Shown piece after piece: positions 19,416 through 26,361 of a DNA stretch of 64,000 nt (the first letter of the stretch is position 1; each line of letters starts with the position of its first letter). The translations under genes were made by a program, and so were the position numbers. The notes beneath the pieces are model-generated. The model had not been told where the DNA came from and searched no databases. It was given only the letters and a program-made list of their open reading frames with translations. The DNA is from Caenispirillum bisanense (GTDB lineage: Bacteria > Pseudomonadota > Alphaproteobacteria > Rhodospirillales > UBA2165). The stretch spans positions 100,305 to 164,304 of the forward strand of contig CAMDWJ010000002.1 of NCBI GenBank assembly GCA_945877815.1, given 5' to 3'.

Positions 19416-20339
19416 TTATTCCGCGGCGGCTCGTTGCTTGCCGCCGTGGATCGCCTGGAAGCGTTCGTATTCGTTGACGCCCACGCCGTCGATCACATCC
19501 GGTGCGGTGCCGGCGACGACGGCGCGGAAAACGACGCGCGGCCATTTCGCCTCATCGAAGGTGCATTGGCGATGGACGACGCGGCGATTGTCCCAGCACA
19601 CGAAATCCCATTTCGTCCATGTGTGGTCGTGGACGTATTTGTCCTGCGTCGCGTGGCGCATCAATTCGCGGAAGAGTTTCTTGCTGCGCTCTTCGTCCCA
19701 GCCCACCACGCAGGTGGCTTGGCTTCCGACATACATGATCGGCTTGCCGGTCTCCTCGTGGATGCGGGTCATGCGGTGATAGACCGGCGGCCACTTCTTG
19801 CGCTCGTCGGGATCGAGGATGCGGCCGGTGACCGAGCGCGATGTCTGCATATCGTGCATCACCACCAGCTCGGCGATCTCGTCGCGTTTGCTTTGCGGCA
19901 GATCGTCGTAGGCGGCCTGCATGTCGGCCCATTGGGTGTGGCCGTCCGGCATGGCGGGATCGATGACGCGGCCGTTGAGGAAGGACAGCATGGCGGCGGC
20001 GGGGAAATAGGCGCTGTCGGAATGCCACAGCTGGTTCGCGCGCAGAAATTTCGATTGCTCGGAGTCCGGATCGCGGATGGTGCCGTCGGGATTGAGATTG
20101 CCGAGCGGGGCCACGAAGGCATTGTCGTCGCGCAGATTGTGTTCAAGCGCGCCGAAGCGTTTGGCATAGGCGATCTGCTGCTCGTTGGTGAATTGCTGAT
20201 CGCGGAACAGCAGCACCGCATGTTCCATCCAGGCGGCGCGGATCTCGGCGATGGTATCGTCGCTTTGCTCCTGGCGCAGATCGAGGCCGCTCACTTCCGC
20301 GAAAAAGGTCCGTCCCAGCCGTTTCACCTGTAATGGCAT
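19416..20339 (-). CDS. TauD/TfdA family dioxygenase, copy 1 of tandem pair
   Basis: 307 residues, first gene of the pair. Same active-site layout as its neighbour: HSD in LWHSDSAYFPAAA, distal His in RRVVHRQCTFDEAKWPR, Arg in VVFRAVVAG. A C-terminal HGGKQRAAAE tail is unique to this copy. The family couples 2OG decarboxylation to hydroxylation of sulfonates, phenoxyacetates, sulfate esters and similar acids. With the broken relative at 15996 the neighbourhood holds three members of the superfamily. Confidence 0.9.
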   Translation of the reverse strand: MPLQVKRLGRTFFAEVSGLDLRQEQSDDTIAEIRAAWMEHAVLLFRDQQFTNEQQIAYAKRFGALEHNLRDDNAFVAPLGNLNPDGTIRDPDSEQSKFLRANQLWHSDSAYFPAAAMLSFLNGRVIDPAMPDGHTQWADMQAAYDDLPQSKRDEIAELVVMHDMQTSRSVTGRILDPDERKKWPPVYHRMTRIHEETGKPIMYVGSQATCVVGWDEERSKKLFRELMRHATQDKYVHDHTWTKWDFVCWDNRRVVHRQCTFDEAKWPRVVFRAVVAGTAPDVIDGVGVNEYERFQAIHGGKQRAAAE

Positions 20340-20460
20340 TGTTCGTGTCCCGTTTCGGTTATCGTTCGGTTATCGTTTGTGACCCTGTTGAAAGATCAAT
20401 TTACGCGCGGCCGGTAACCGGCGCAACGGTTTGGCCGGAGGCAGCACTAAGCCCTCATCC

Positions 20461-20524
20461 TGAGCATGTCGAAGGATGAGCTTGTCGAAGGATGAGCCTG
20501 TCGAAGGACGAGCTTGTCGAAGGA
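20461..20524. repeat. Tandem array, four 16-bp units
   Basis: Four direct units of consensus TGAGCNTGTCGAAGGA at 20461, 20477, 20493 and 20509 (the last begins with C). The unit is the core of the family A intergenic repeat (CATCCTGAGCCTGTCGAAGGATGAG) that occurs singly elsewhere in the window, so this looks like a local expansion of it. Confidence 0.92.
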
Positions 20525-20582
20525 GGAGGGCGCCGGTCCTCTATCCAAAAGCCTACATTCCCGCCGATCTCCGTACGTAGGC

Positions 20583-20622
20583 TTTGTCGGCATTTGTCGG
20601 CTTTTGTCGGCATTTCCGGGAG
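20583..20622. repeat. Tandem array, 10-bp units
   Basis: Three units of TTTGTCGGC(A/T) at 20583, 20593 and 20603, followed by a degenerate unit TTTCCGGGAG. No gene overlaps it convincingly. Confidence 0.85.
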
Positions 20623-20732
20623 AAAGCCCATCGATCCCCCCAGCAAAGCGCATTTTCTCGACATCGCCTCCGAAAAACGTTGGATTTCCGCCAATCCGCT
20701 TCTGGCCATCGCGACATTCCCTAGGCCGGTTT

Positions 20733-20820
20733 CTCGACATTCTCTCGACATTCCCTCGACACAATCTCTACATTTCATAGACCGGAACTCGACATTTTCT
20801 CGACCACGTCTCGACACCTT
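20733..20820. repeat. Tandem array, eight 11-bp units phased by one helical turn
   Basis: Units of consensus CTCGACATTNN begin at exactly 11-base steps: 20733, 20744, 20755, 20766 (CTCTACAT), 20777 (degenerate), 20788, 20799 and 20810. Isolated look-alikes stand at 20657 and 20710. The period is not a multiple of three and no convincing ORF crosses it, so it is a DNA-level array. Confidence 0.88.
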
Positions 20821-21100
20821 TTTGGCCGTTTTTCCGAGGGTTTCCGGGCCGAACGAGGCGCCGCAAAACCCCGAGAGAGCCGCCCTGCCCGCACTGTTGC
20901 GGGCATCCACGGAAACACAAAGTCCTCATCCTGAGCCTGTCGAAGGATGAGGGGCCGATACGCGGCTAAAGCTGAATGAGCGAGGAAGAGCTTACCAAAA
21001 AGGCAAATCGGAATCAAGAATTTAATTCTAATTAAACAATTCGTTTAGGACAATTATTGTTTTACAATTACCGTCCCCCTTGAGCAAAGAGGTGTCCTTC

Positions 21101-21697
21101 GTGGACCGAAATCAACTCATCCAAAAATGCGAAGCATCTATTCGATGGCTTGACCATCATATCGACGACCTTTCAGTACCTAATAAACTTCGAACACGCT
21201 TGGCAGGTGGTTGTCTTGACCAAGCCTTGGAACACCAAAAAGCAATTGTTTTGCTCGTCGCCAACCAATTGCACGGATCAGCGTTCGCGATCATGCGAAT
21301 GCTTCTTGAAGCGTATGTAAGGGGTATCTGGCTCAATCGATGCGCAACAGATTCCGAATTAGAAAGGATATCGAATGGTGGCGGGTTAAAATCATTCGGA
21401 AAACTAGTAGAAGCAATCGACAAACTGGAGGGATTTGAAGCTACGTTATTTACTCAAATCAAAGAACAATCTTGGACGATAATGAATGGTTTCATTCACA
21501 CTGGGCTTGAACAAATCTCTCGCCGAAACACCGAAAAAACGATCGAACCAAACCATGACGAAGACGAGATATTAAAGGCGTTAAATTTTTCGGCAGGAAT
21601 TGGATGGCTTGCTGCGATTGAGATTTGCCACGTTGCTCAGAACGATAAGCTTGCAGCAACGATACTTGAGAAGATGAAAGAGTCATTCGCAGTTTAA
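21101..21697 (+). CDS. Hypothetical all-helical protein, DUF5677/DUF6988-like, low GC
   Basis: 198 residues from GTG 21101, which has AAAGAGG eight bases upstream; a TTG at 21080 in frame is an alternative. No signal peptide or membrane span. The middle part (AFAIMRMLLEAYVRGIWLNRC) and later HTGLEQISRR resemble the helical DUF5677/DUF6988 group often found in genomic islands; that resemblance is from memory. Base composition is clearly more AT-rich than the flanking genes, with codons such as AAA, ATA and TTA rare elsewhere here, which suggests transfer. It is the first gene of a tight pair with 21716-22174. Function unknown. Confidence 0.78.
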   Translation: MDRNQLIQKCEASIRWLDHHIDDLSVPNKLRTRLAGGCLDQALEHQKAIVLLVANQLHGSAFAIMRMLLEAYVRGIWLNRCATDSELERISNGGGLKSFGKLVEAIDKLEGFEATLFTQIKEQSWTIMNGFIHTGLEQISRRNTEKTIEPNHDEDEILKALNFSAGIGWLAAIEICHVAQNDKLAATILEKMKESFAV

Positions 21698-21715
21698 TAA
21701 ACGAGAATTACAAAT

Positions 21716-22174
21716 ATGGCTGACGGCATCGACCGCAGAGCACAGATCGACCAGGAAACGGTAAAAGCACTTCTGCTAATTAATGGCGGTGGCGCGATCG
21801 CGCTTTTGACTCTGCTGCCGAACATCCTGGACAAGGAAGGTTATCGGCCATTGGCATTCGCCATATTGATCGGGATTTCCATATTGATCGCAGGCCTTGT
21901 TCTTGCAATCGCCCACAATCGGCTACGGCGCAAATGTTCGCTGATATATGAACAACACGACATGCGCCCACCGAGAGGCAAACTTCTCGGAATTTTATTG
22001 CCGGAACCGTGCGTATGTTTCGCGAGCACTGCATGCATGTGGCTATCTATGGCCGCATTCATCGGAGCCGGCATTTTCGTAACGATCAATGGAATTCGTA
22101 CGCTTAATGAAATCGAATCGAAGGCACAAACGGCGAGCGAACCTTCACAATTAAAGACCACACCTCCGCTGTAA
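21716..22174 (+). CDS. Hypothetical small membrane protein
   Basis: 152 residues, 18 bases after the preceding low-GC gene. Four hydrophobic segments: about 19-37 (ALLLINGGGAIALLTLLP), 46-67, 98-118 and the end of that hairpin near 125. The LLINGGGAIALL start is a pattern I have seen in small membrane proteins of genomic islands and defence regions, but no family can be named. Moderately low GC. Its pairing with a soluble helical partner suggests a two-component cassette; function is not known. Confidence 0.75.
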   Translation: MADGIDRRAQIDQETVKALLLINGGGAIALLTLLPNILDKEGYRPLAFAILIGISILIAGLVLAIAHNRLRRKCSLIYEQHDMRPPRGKLLGILLPEPCVCFASTACMWLSMAAFIGAGIFVTINGIRTLNEIESKAQTASEPSQLKTTPPL

Positions 22175-22193
22175 CGATTAAGGTTCAGTACGC

Positions 22194-22511
22194 TCATCTA
22201 GCCCCGGTATCGTCGCGAACCCATCGCTCCCAATCTTGCCCGCCGTGAAAAATACGCGCGATGTCCACGATGGAGCCGGTCACCTTGAAGACGATGATCG
22301 TGCGCCGTTCGAAGACGAGAATCCGCAAGCCCGGAAGAATATCGTCGCGTGGCGCGCCCCGTTGGGGTGATGTTTCCAGAGTGAGGCAAGCAGCTTCTAT
22401 GCGCCCGATAAAATTACCGGCGACAGCCGCGCCCGCTTCTTCCGCTATATAGTCGAAAAGCGCATTCAGATCGGCTTCGGCCTGGGGCCGGAAGACAATC
22501 TCAAACGTCAC
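22194..22511 (-). CDS. parE: ParE/RelE superfamily toxin
   Basis: 105 residues from the GTG at 22511 (VTFEIVFRPQAEADL). This start overlaps the antitoxin stop by 11 bases, the usual coupling; a frame reaching 22538 exists but is less likely. Family pattern: an N-terminal helix pair with LNALFDYIAEEAG, then the beta sheet GLRILVFERRTIIVFKVTG and DIARIFHGGQDWE. ParE toxins inhibit gyrase; RelE relatives cut mRNA; the sequence does not decide between them. It is the downstream gene of a complete toxin-antitoxin module. Confidence 0.88.
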   Translation of the reverse strand: MTFEIVFRPQAEADLNALFDYIAEEAGAAVAGNFIGRIEAACLTLETSPQRGAPRDDILPGLRILVFERRTIIVFKVTGSIVDIARIFHGGQDWERWVRDDTGAR

Positions 22512-22779
22512 CCTGCTCGGCCTTAACCCGTTCGGCATGGCGCGCGCGCAATCGCGCGAAAACGTCTTTCGCGGGGATGCTCGGACGAGGATCGGCGAAG
22601 GACTCGTTCACGCGGTCGCGCAGCCAATCTGACATCGCGGCCTCTTCGCGATCGAGCGCCCGAACGGCGGCGCGCATAACCTCGCTCGCCGAGGCATAGG
22701 CACCGGATTTCACGCGTTCTTCGACGTGGGTGTGAAGGTCGCCCAGGGTCACTGTAATAGGGCGGCTGGCGCGGGGCAT
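22501..22779 (-). CDS. parD: ParD-type ribbon-helix-helix antitoxin
   Basis: 92 residues. The N terminus PITVTLGDLHTHVEERVKSG followed by YASASEVMRAAVRAL is the ribbon-helix-helix DNA-binding part; the C-terminal half (MSDWLRDRVNESF to the end) would wrap the toxin. First gene of the module, with AGGAG upstream of the ATG. Such antitoxins repress their own promoter; a palindrome 42 bases upstream is a candidate operator. Confidence 0.9.
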   Translation of the reverse strand: MPRASRPITVTLGDLHTHVEERVKSGAYASASEVMRAAVRALDREEAAMSDWLRDRVNESFADPRPSIPAKDVFARLRARHAERVKAEQGDV

Positions 22780-22820
22780 TGTTTACTCCTTCAGCATGAG
22801 ACTTCTGAATGAGAATAAGA

Positions 22821-22833
22821 ATGACACTGTCAT
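22821..22833. promoter_or_regulatory. Candidate ParD operator palindrome
   Basis: ATGACA-C-TGTCAT, a perfect 6-bp inverted repeat with one central base, about 42 bp upstream of the antitoxin start. TATAGTATGACA on the minus strand could be a -10 region overlapping it. Autoregulation by ribbon-helix-helix antitoxins at such sites is established; the assignment here is an inference. Confidence 0.5.
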
Positions 22834-22981
22834 ACTATAGCCAAAACGGAATTCCGAGTCGACTGTCTGCGGCCGATCCGCACCGTTTTCCGGGAACCAA
22901 AAGGTTAACGCTCTCTTAACGGATGCCGCCTAGACTCAAGGCGCGCAATCTGTCGGCAGAAGGCCGGCCCTGGAGGTTTTG

Positions 22982-23800
22982 ATGAAAATCGCAATGTTCG
23001 CCGCCGCACTCGGCGCCACCGCCATGTGTGTGCTCGCGGCGCCTCCCGCCCTTGCTCAATCGGCGCTCAAATATTCCGGCAGCCTCGGAATCGAGACGCA
23101 TTACCAGGATTACCGCGAGCCCTCGATCTCGGTGTCGGAAACCGGGTATTTCGTCGGCGGCACCGCGGAAGGGCGCATCGAGTCCGATATCTGGCAGTTG
23201 CGCGGCGATATCCGTTACGCCGTCGGTTCGATGGATTACACCGGCAGCGGCCGGATCAACGACATCGACGATACGGTATTCGAAGGCCGCCTCCTCGTCG
23301 CCGTCTCCATGCCCTTCGGCGATGGCGGCGCGCATCGCGCGATCTCCTATGTCGGCTACGGCTATCGCTACCTGCTGGACGAGTTGGGCGGGCGCACCTC
23401 GACCACGGGTGCCCGCGGCTACGACCGCATCTCGCAATACCATTATGTGCCGATCGGATTGGAAACGGTGATCGCGGCGGCCGGCGGTTGGACCTTCAAG
23501 CCGACCGTCGAATACGATTATTTCATCTCGGGCAGCCAGGACAGCAAACTGTCGCAAGCGGTCGCCGGGCTCGGCGATCTCTCCAACAGCCAGGATTCGG
23601 GATACGGACTGCGCGCCTCCTTCATGGCGGGCACGAAGCTCGGCACGGTGCCGGTCGAATTCGGCCCCTTCCTGCGTTACTGGAACATCGACAATTCCGA
23701 TATCGGCCCGGTCAGCTACAACGGTGTCACGGTCGCCGGCGGCTACGAGCCCGCCAACGAGACGGTCGAAGTGGGTTTGGCGGTGAAGGTGTGGTTCTGA
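22982..23800 (+). CDS. Outer membrane beta-barrel protein
   Basis: 272 residues from the ATG at 22982. A clear signal peptide ends in APPALAQ (about residue 23). The mature part shows alternating hydrophobic/polar strands, many Tyr/Gly residues, and a terminal Phe (VGLAVKVWF), the BAM recognition signature. It has no plug and no OmpA domain. Relatives are loosely annotated autotransporter-type or porin-like barrels of 8-12 strands. It stands alone between the TA module and the solute-binding gene; function unknown. Confidence 0.85.
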   Translation: MKIAMFAAALGATAMCVLAAPPALAQSALKYSGSLGIETHYQDYREPSISVSETGYFVGGTAEGRIESDIWQLRGDIRYAVGSMDYTGSGRINDIDDTVFEGRLLVAVSMPFGDGGAHRAISYVGYGYRYLLDELGGRTSTTGARGYDRISQYHYVPIGLETVIAAAGGWTFKPTVEYDYFISGSQDSKLSQAVAGLGDLSNSQDSGYGLRASFMAGTKLGTVPVEFGPFLRYWNIDNSDIGPVSYNGVTVAGGYEPANETVEVGLAVKVWF

Positions 23801-23820
23801 GCGAGAGACGCGGCGCGGCC

Positions 23821-23895
23821 CCTCATCCTTCGACAGGCTCAGGATGAGGGCTTTGTTTTAGTCCGTGGATGCCCCCAACAAGTGCGGGCATGACG
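23821..23895. repeat. Family A and family B intergenic repeats
   Basis: 23821-23850 is a palindrome with arms CCTCATCCT / AGGATGAGG around TCGACAGGCTC (family A). 23860-23895 is a partial family B element (GTCCGTGGATGCC...GTGCGGGCATGAC). Both lie after the outer membrane protein gene. Confidence 0.85.
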
Positions 23896-23968
23896 GCACT
23901 CTATAAGGCGGGCCGTTAAACGACTCCACGAAAAGTGAGCGCGCTCCAAGCACCCTCGCCTTCTCCCG

Positions 23969-25498
23969 TCACTTCCATTCGAAATCGTTCGGGTTCACCA
24001 GGGTCTCGCGCACGCCGACATCTTTCATCTTGATGTCCTTGGTGTGCGTGAAGGTCGCCATGCTGGGCAGTGTGACGAACAGGTAGCCCTGCTCGTTCAT
24101 GTGATCCAAGACCTTGGCCGTCGCCTTGCGGCGCTCCGCATCGTCCATGATCTTGTCGATGCCGGTCGCGAGATCGGTCAGCGTCTTGTCTTGGTATTCC
24201 TCGGTCTCGATATGGCGGGTGAAGACGGGCGAGACCTCGAAAATGCCGCCGCCGCTCCAACCGTAATAACCGATCGCGATCTTGCCCTGCTGCATCATCT
24301 GCAAGCGCTGCGGCGTCGGATGGAAGGCGACGTTGGCGCGCACGCCGACCGCGCGCAGCATGCCGGCGAAGGCCATCGTCTCGGTCGAACGGTTGGGCGT
24401 GGTATGGACGGTGACGTCGAAGCCGTCGGGATAACCGGCCTCGGCCAACAGCTTCTTCGCACCCGCCGGATCGAAGGCAGGCGTCAGCTTGGTATAGCCG
24501 CAGCCCAATTGTTCCTTCGCGCAGATCGCCTCGTGCGGCTTGATGCCCTTGCTCATCGAGCCGAACTGCACATCGATCAGCGCCTGGCGATCGACCGCCA
24601 TGGCGATGGCGCGGCGCACGCGCGCATCGGCGAGCGGCTTGTTGTCCTTCTGCCCGCTCGTCGGAAATCCAAAGAAGGTATATTCGAGCCCGGGCGGCGA
24701 TAGGGTCACGTCGAATTTGCCGCTGTCCTTCAGCCCGGTCGCCTGATCGGCAGGCAGATTGAGCGCCATGTTCGCCTTGCCGACCAGAAGGGCCGCGACG
24801 AGCGTGCCGGTATCGGGGATGAATTCGCCGACCACCTTGCCGATGGAGGCGGCGTTTTTCGACACGCTCGGCTTGAAGTTCGCGTTCTTCTCGGCCGCCA
24901 GGCCGCCATTGCGGTCGAACTTGGTGATCTTGTAAGGACCGGTGCCGACCGGCGCATTGCCGAATTCGATCTTATCGGCGAGCGGCGCATGTTTGTGTTC
25001 GGGATACAGAAATGTGTTGGACGCCATCCACATCAGGCCGTAGGGCACCGGCGTTTTCGCGGTGATGCGGATTTTGTGGCTGCCGAGCTTCTCGACCTTG
25101 TCGATCCAGGCCCAATTGGCCTTGTAGCGCAGCGGCACTTTCGGATCGATCAGATAGCCGAGGAAATAGACGACATCGTCGGCGTCGAACTTCTCGCCGT
25201 CGTGCCAAATGACATCATCGCGCAATTCGAACTCGTAGGTCGTCGGGCTCGGCTGCGACCACGCCTTGGCGAGATGCGGCGCGTAGGTTCCCTTCTTCGA
25301 ATCGTAGGAGAGCAGCGTGTCGTACACGGCGGGCTCCCACACATTGTCGAACAGGCCGGGATTGAGATAGGGATCGAGCGTCGGCTCCGCGCGGCGCACC
25401 GGAAAGCGCAAGGTGTCTTCGGATTTCTGCGCGAGGACCGGCTCGACGATGCCGAACACGCCCACGATCGCCGTAAGGGCCAAAAGACCGAGCTTCAT
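23969..25498 (-). CDS. ABC transporter family 5 substrate-binding protein (peptide/nickel type)
   Basis: 509 residues with a signal peptide (LALTAIVGVFGIVEPVLAQ) and SBP_bac_5 landmarks: LAKAWSQPSPTTYEFELRDDVIWHDGEKFDADDVVY near residues 85-125 and NAPVGTGPYKITKF near 190. It would deliver oligopeptides or other substrates to an inner membrane permease, but no permease or ATPase gene is adjacent, so it is an orphan binding protein. It shares a duplicated ~45-bp upstream element with the next gene upstream. Confidence 0.9.
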   Translation of the reverse strand: MKLGLLALTAIVGVFGIVEPVLAQKSEDTLRFPVRRAEPTLDPYLNPGLFDNVWEPAVYDTLLSYDSKKGTYAPHLAKAWSQPSPTTYEFELRDDVIWHDGEKFDADDVVYFLGYLIDPKVPLRYKANWAWIDKVEKLGSHKIRITAKTPVPYGLMWMASNTFLYPEHKHAPLADKIEFGNAPVGTGPYKITKFDRNGGLAAEKNANFKPSVSKNAASIGKVVGEFIPDTGTLVAALLVGKANMALNLPADQATGLKDSGKFDVTLSPPGLEYTFFGFPTSGQKDNKPLADARVRRAIAMAVDRQALIDVQFGSMSKGIKPHEAICAKEQLGCGYTKLTPAFDPAGAKKLLAEAGYPDGFDVTVHTTPNRSTETMAFAGMLRAVGVRANVAFHPTPQRLQMMQQGKIAIGYYGWSGGGIFEVSPVFTRHIETEEYQDKTLTDLATGIDKIMDDAERRKATAKVLDHMNEQGYLFVTLPSMATFTHTKDIKMKDVGVRETLVNPNDFEWK

Positions 25499-25510
25499 GA
25501 AACGTCTCCC

Positions 25511-25563
25511 TGTTAACGACTTTGTTGGGAGCAGCGTTTCACGGACCGGGGCGGCGCGTCAAT
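25511..25563. repeat. Duplicated upstream element, copy 1
   Basis: About 44 of these bases match 26138-26190 in the same orientation, with a few substitutions and one indel; the best core is GTTGGGAG(C/A)AGCGTTTCACG. This copy lies 13-65 bases upstream of the solute-binding protein start. On the minus strand it carries TTGACG and, 17-18 bases on, AAACGC. Confidence 0.85.
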
Positions 25564-25582
25564 CGGCCCGACGCGCGCTGCG

Positions 25583-26095
25583 CTAGGCTTCGCCGCGCGC
25601 CGGCGTGCCGCGTTCGATCGCCATATCGATCCCGCGCAGCACCTGATCCAACGCCGGGCGGCCCCACGGCGCGCTGCCGCGCGCGGCATAGAAGATCGTG
25701 CCGTCGGGCTTGATGAGGAACAGGCCGGGCTCGGAAAATTCCGGCGTCTCGCCCTCGCGGATCGCGTGCGAAATGAACAGATCCCAAGCGCGCGCCGTCG
25801 CGATGGGCAGATCGTAGCCGAGACGCAGATTGGCCAAGCCCCATTCTGTCTGGGACCGTTCGGCGCGCTCGCGCCCGTCCATGCTGATGGCGATGACATC
25901 GACGCCGCGCTTCGAGAATTCGGGCAGCTTCGCTTCAAGATCGCCGAGATAGGTCTTGCAGACCGGGCAATGCAGCCCGCGATAGACGACGATCAGTTGG
26001 AACGACGCGGGCTTGGCGTCGCGCAAATGCCACTCCGAGCCGTCGAGCAGTTTGACGGACAAGGGCGGGGCAGGCTGACGCGGCTTGACGGTCAT
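25583..26095 (-). CDS. Peroxiredoxin-like (AhpC/TSA) family protein
   Basis: 170 residues with a thioredoxin fold: IVVYRGLHCPVCKTYLGDLE places a CPVC pair at Cys43/Cys46, followed by VDVIAISMDGRERAE and LFLIKPDGTIFYAARG. No signal peptide, so cytoplasmic. Members reduce peroxides or act as thiol-disulfide enzymes; the CxxC spacing rather than a lone peroxidatic Cys makes the exact activity uncertain. Its upstream region duplicates that of the downstream solute-binding gene. Confidence 0.85.
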   Translation of the reverse strand: MTVKPRQPAPPLSVKLLDGSEWHLRDAKPASFQLIVVYRGLHCPVCKTYLGDLEAKLPEFSKRGVDVIAISMDGRERAERSQTEWGLANLRLGYDLPIATARAWDLFISHAIREGETPEFSEPGLFLIKPDGTIFYAARGSAPWGRPALDQVLRGIDMAIERGTPARGEA

Positions 26096-26137
26096 GATCG
26101 GTTCCTTTGCGAGGCCGCCATGCGCGCGGCCGTGACT

Positions 26138-26190
26138 GTTGATAACTGAGTTGGGAGAAGCGTTTCACGACCGGGGGCGATGCGTCAATT
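26138..26190. repeat. Duplicated upstream element, copy 2
   Basis: Partner of 25511-25563, here 43-95 bases upstream of the peroxiredoxin-like gene. On the minus strand it again shows TTGACG followed 17 bases on by AAACGC. Conserved bases extend through GTCAAT at the distal end. Confidence 0.85.
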
Positions 26191-26204
26191 CCATAGCAAT
26201 AGAC

Positions 26205-26322
26205 CCGTCATGGCCGCACTTGTTGCGGCCATCCACGAACAGAGCGCGATAGCACGAAAAGACTCGTGGATGCCCTGCGTGCTTGGCACGCGTAGAACGC
26301 ATGACACAAGTCCGGGCATGAC
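26205..26322. repeat. Family B intergenic repeat (CATGGCCGCACTTGTTGCGGCCATCCACG type)
   Basis: A full element with internal palindromes: GTCATGGCCGCACTTG...GCGGCCATCCACG at one end and CTCGTGGATG...GGGCATGACGG at the other, enclosing AGAGCGCGATAGCACGAAAAGA. A near-identical arrangement in inverted orientation is at 32977-33080, and shorter relatives at 23860 and 44895. Confidence 0.88.
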
Positions 26323-26361
26323 GGCTTTCCTCGTCACACCCCCCAAAAAATCGCCGTCCGC

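Larger units (their letters stand above)
20340..21079. other. Gene-free region carrying tandem arrays
   Basis: About 740 bases with no believable gene. Open frames exist on both strands but they run through the arrays and encode low-complexity Ser/Arg/Cys-rich text. Contents: family A expansion, 10-bp and 11-bp arrays, a family B fragment (about 20885-20915, GTTGCGGGCATCCACGG), a single family A palindrome near 20927-20953 and an AT-rich stretch (about 21017-21075) that probably contains the promoter of the low-GC cassette. Confidence 0.75.

Noticed and set aside
18927..20333. 468-codon plus-strand frame opposite the two dioxygenases
   Set aside because: It is the antisense shadow of two well-supported genes; high GC makes long antisense frames common here.
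20461..20820. Possible CRISPR array
   Set aside because: Units are 10-16 bp and directly abutting, with no unique spacers of 25-40 bp and no cas genes.
20447..20950. Open frames of 100-150 codons on both strands through the tandem-array region
   Set aside because: They follow the repeats, give Ser/Arg/Cys-rich text with no recognisable domain, have no good ribosome site and overlap one another on both strands.
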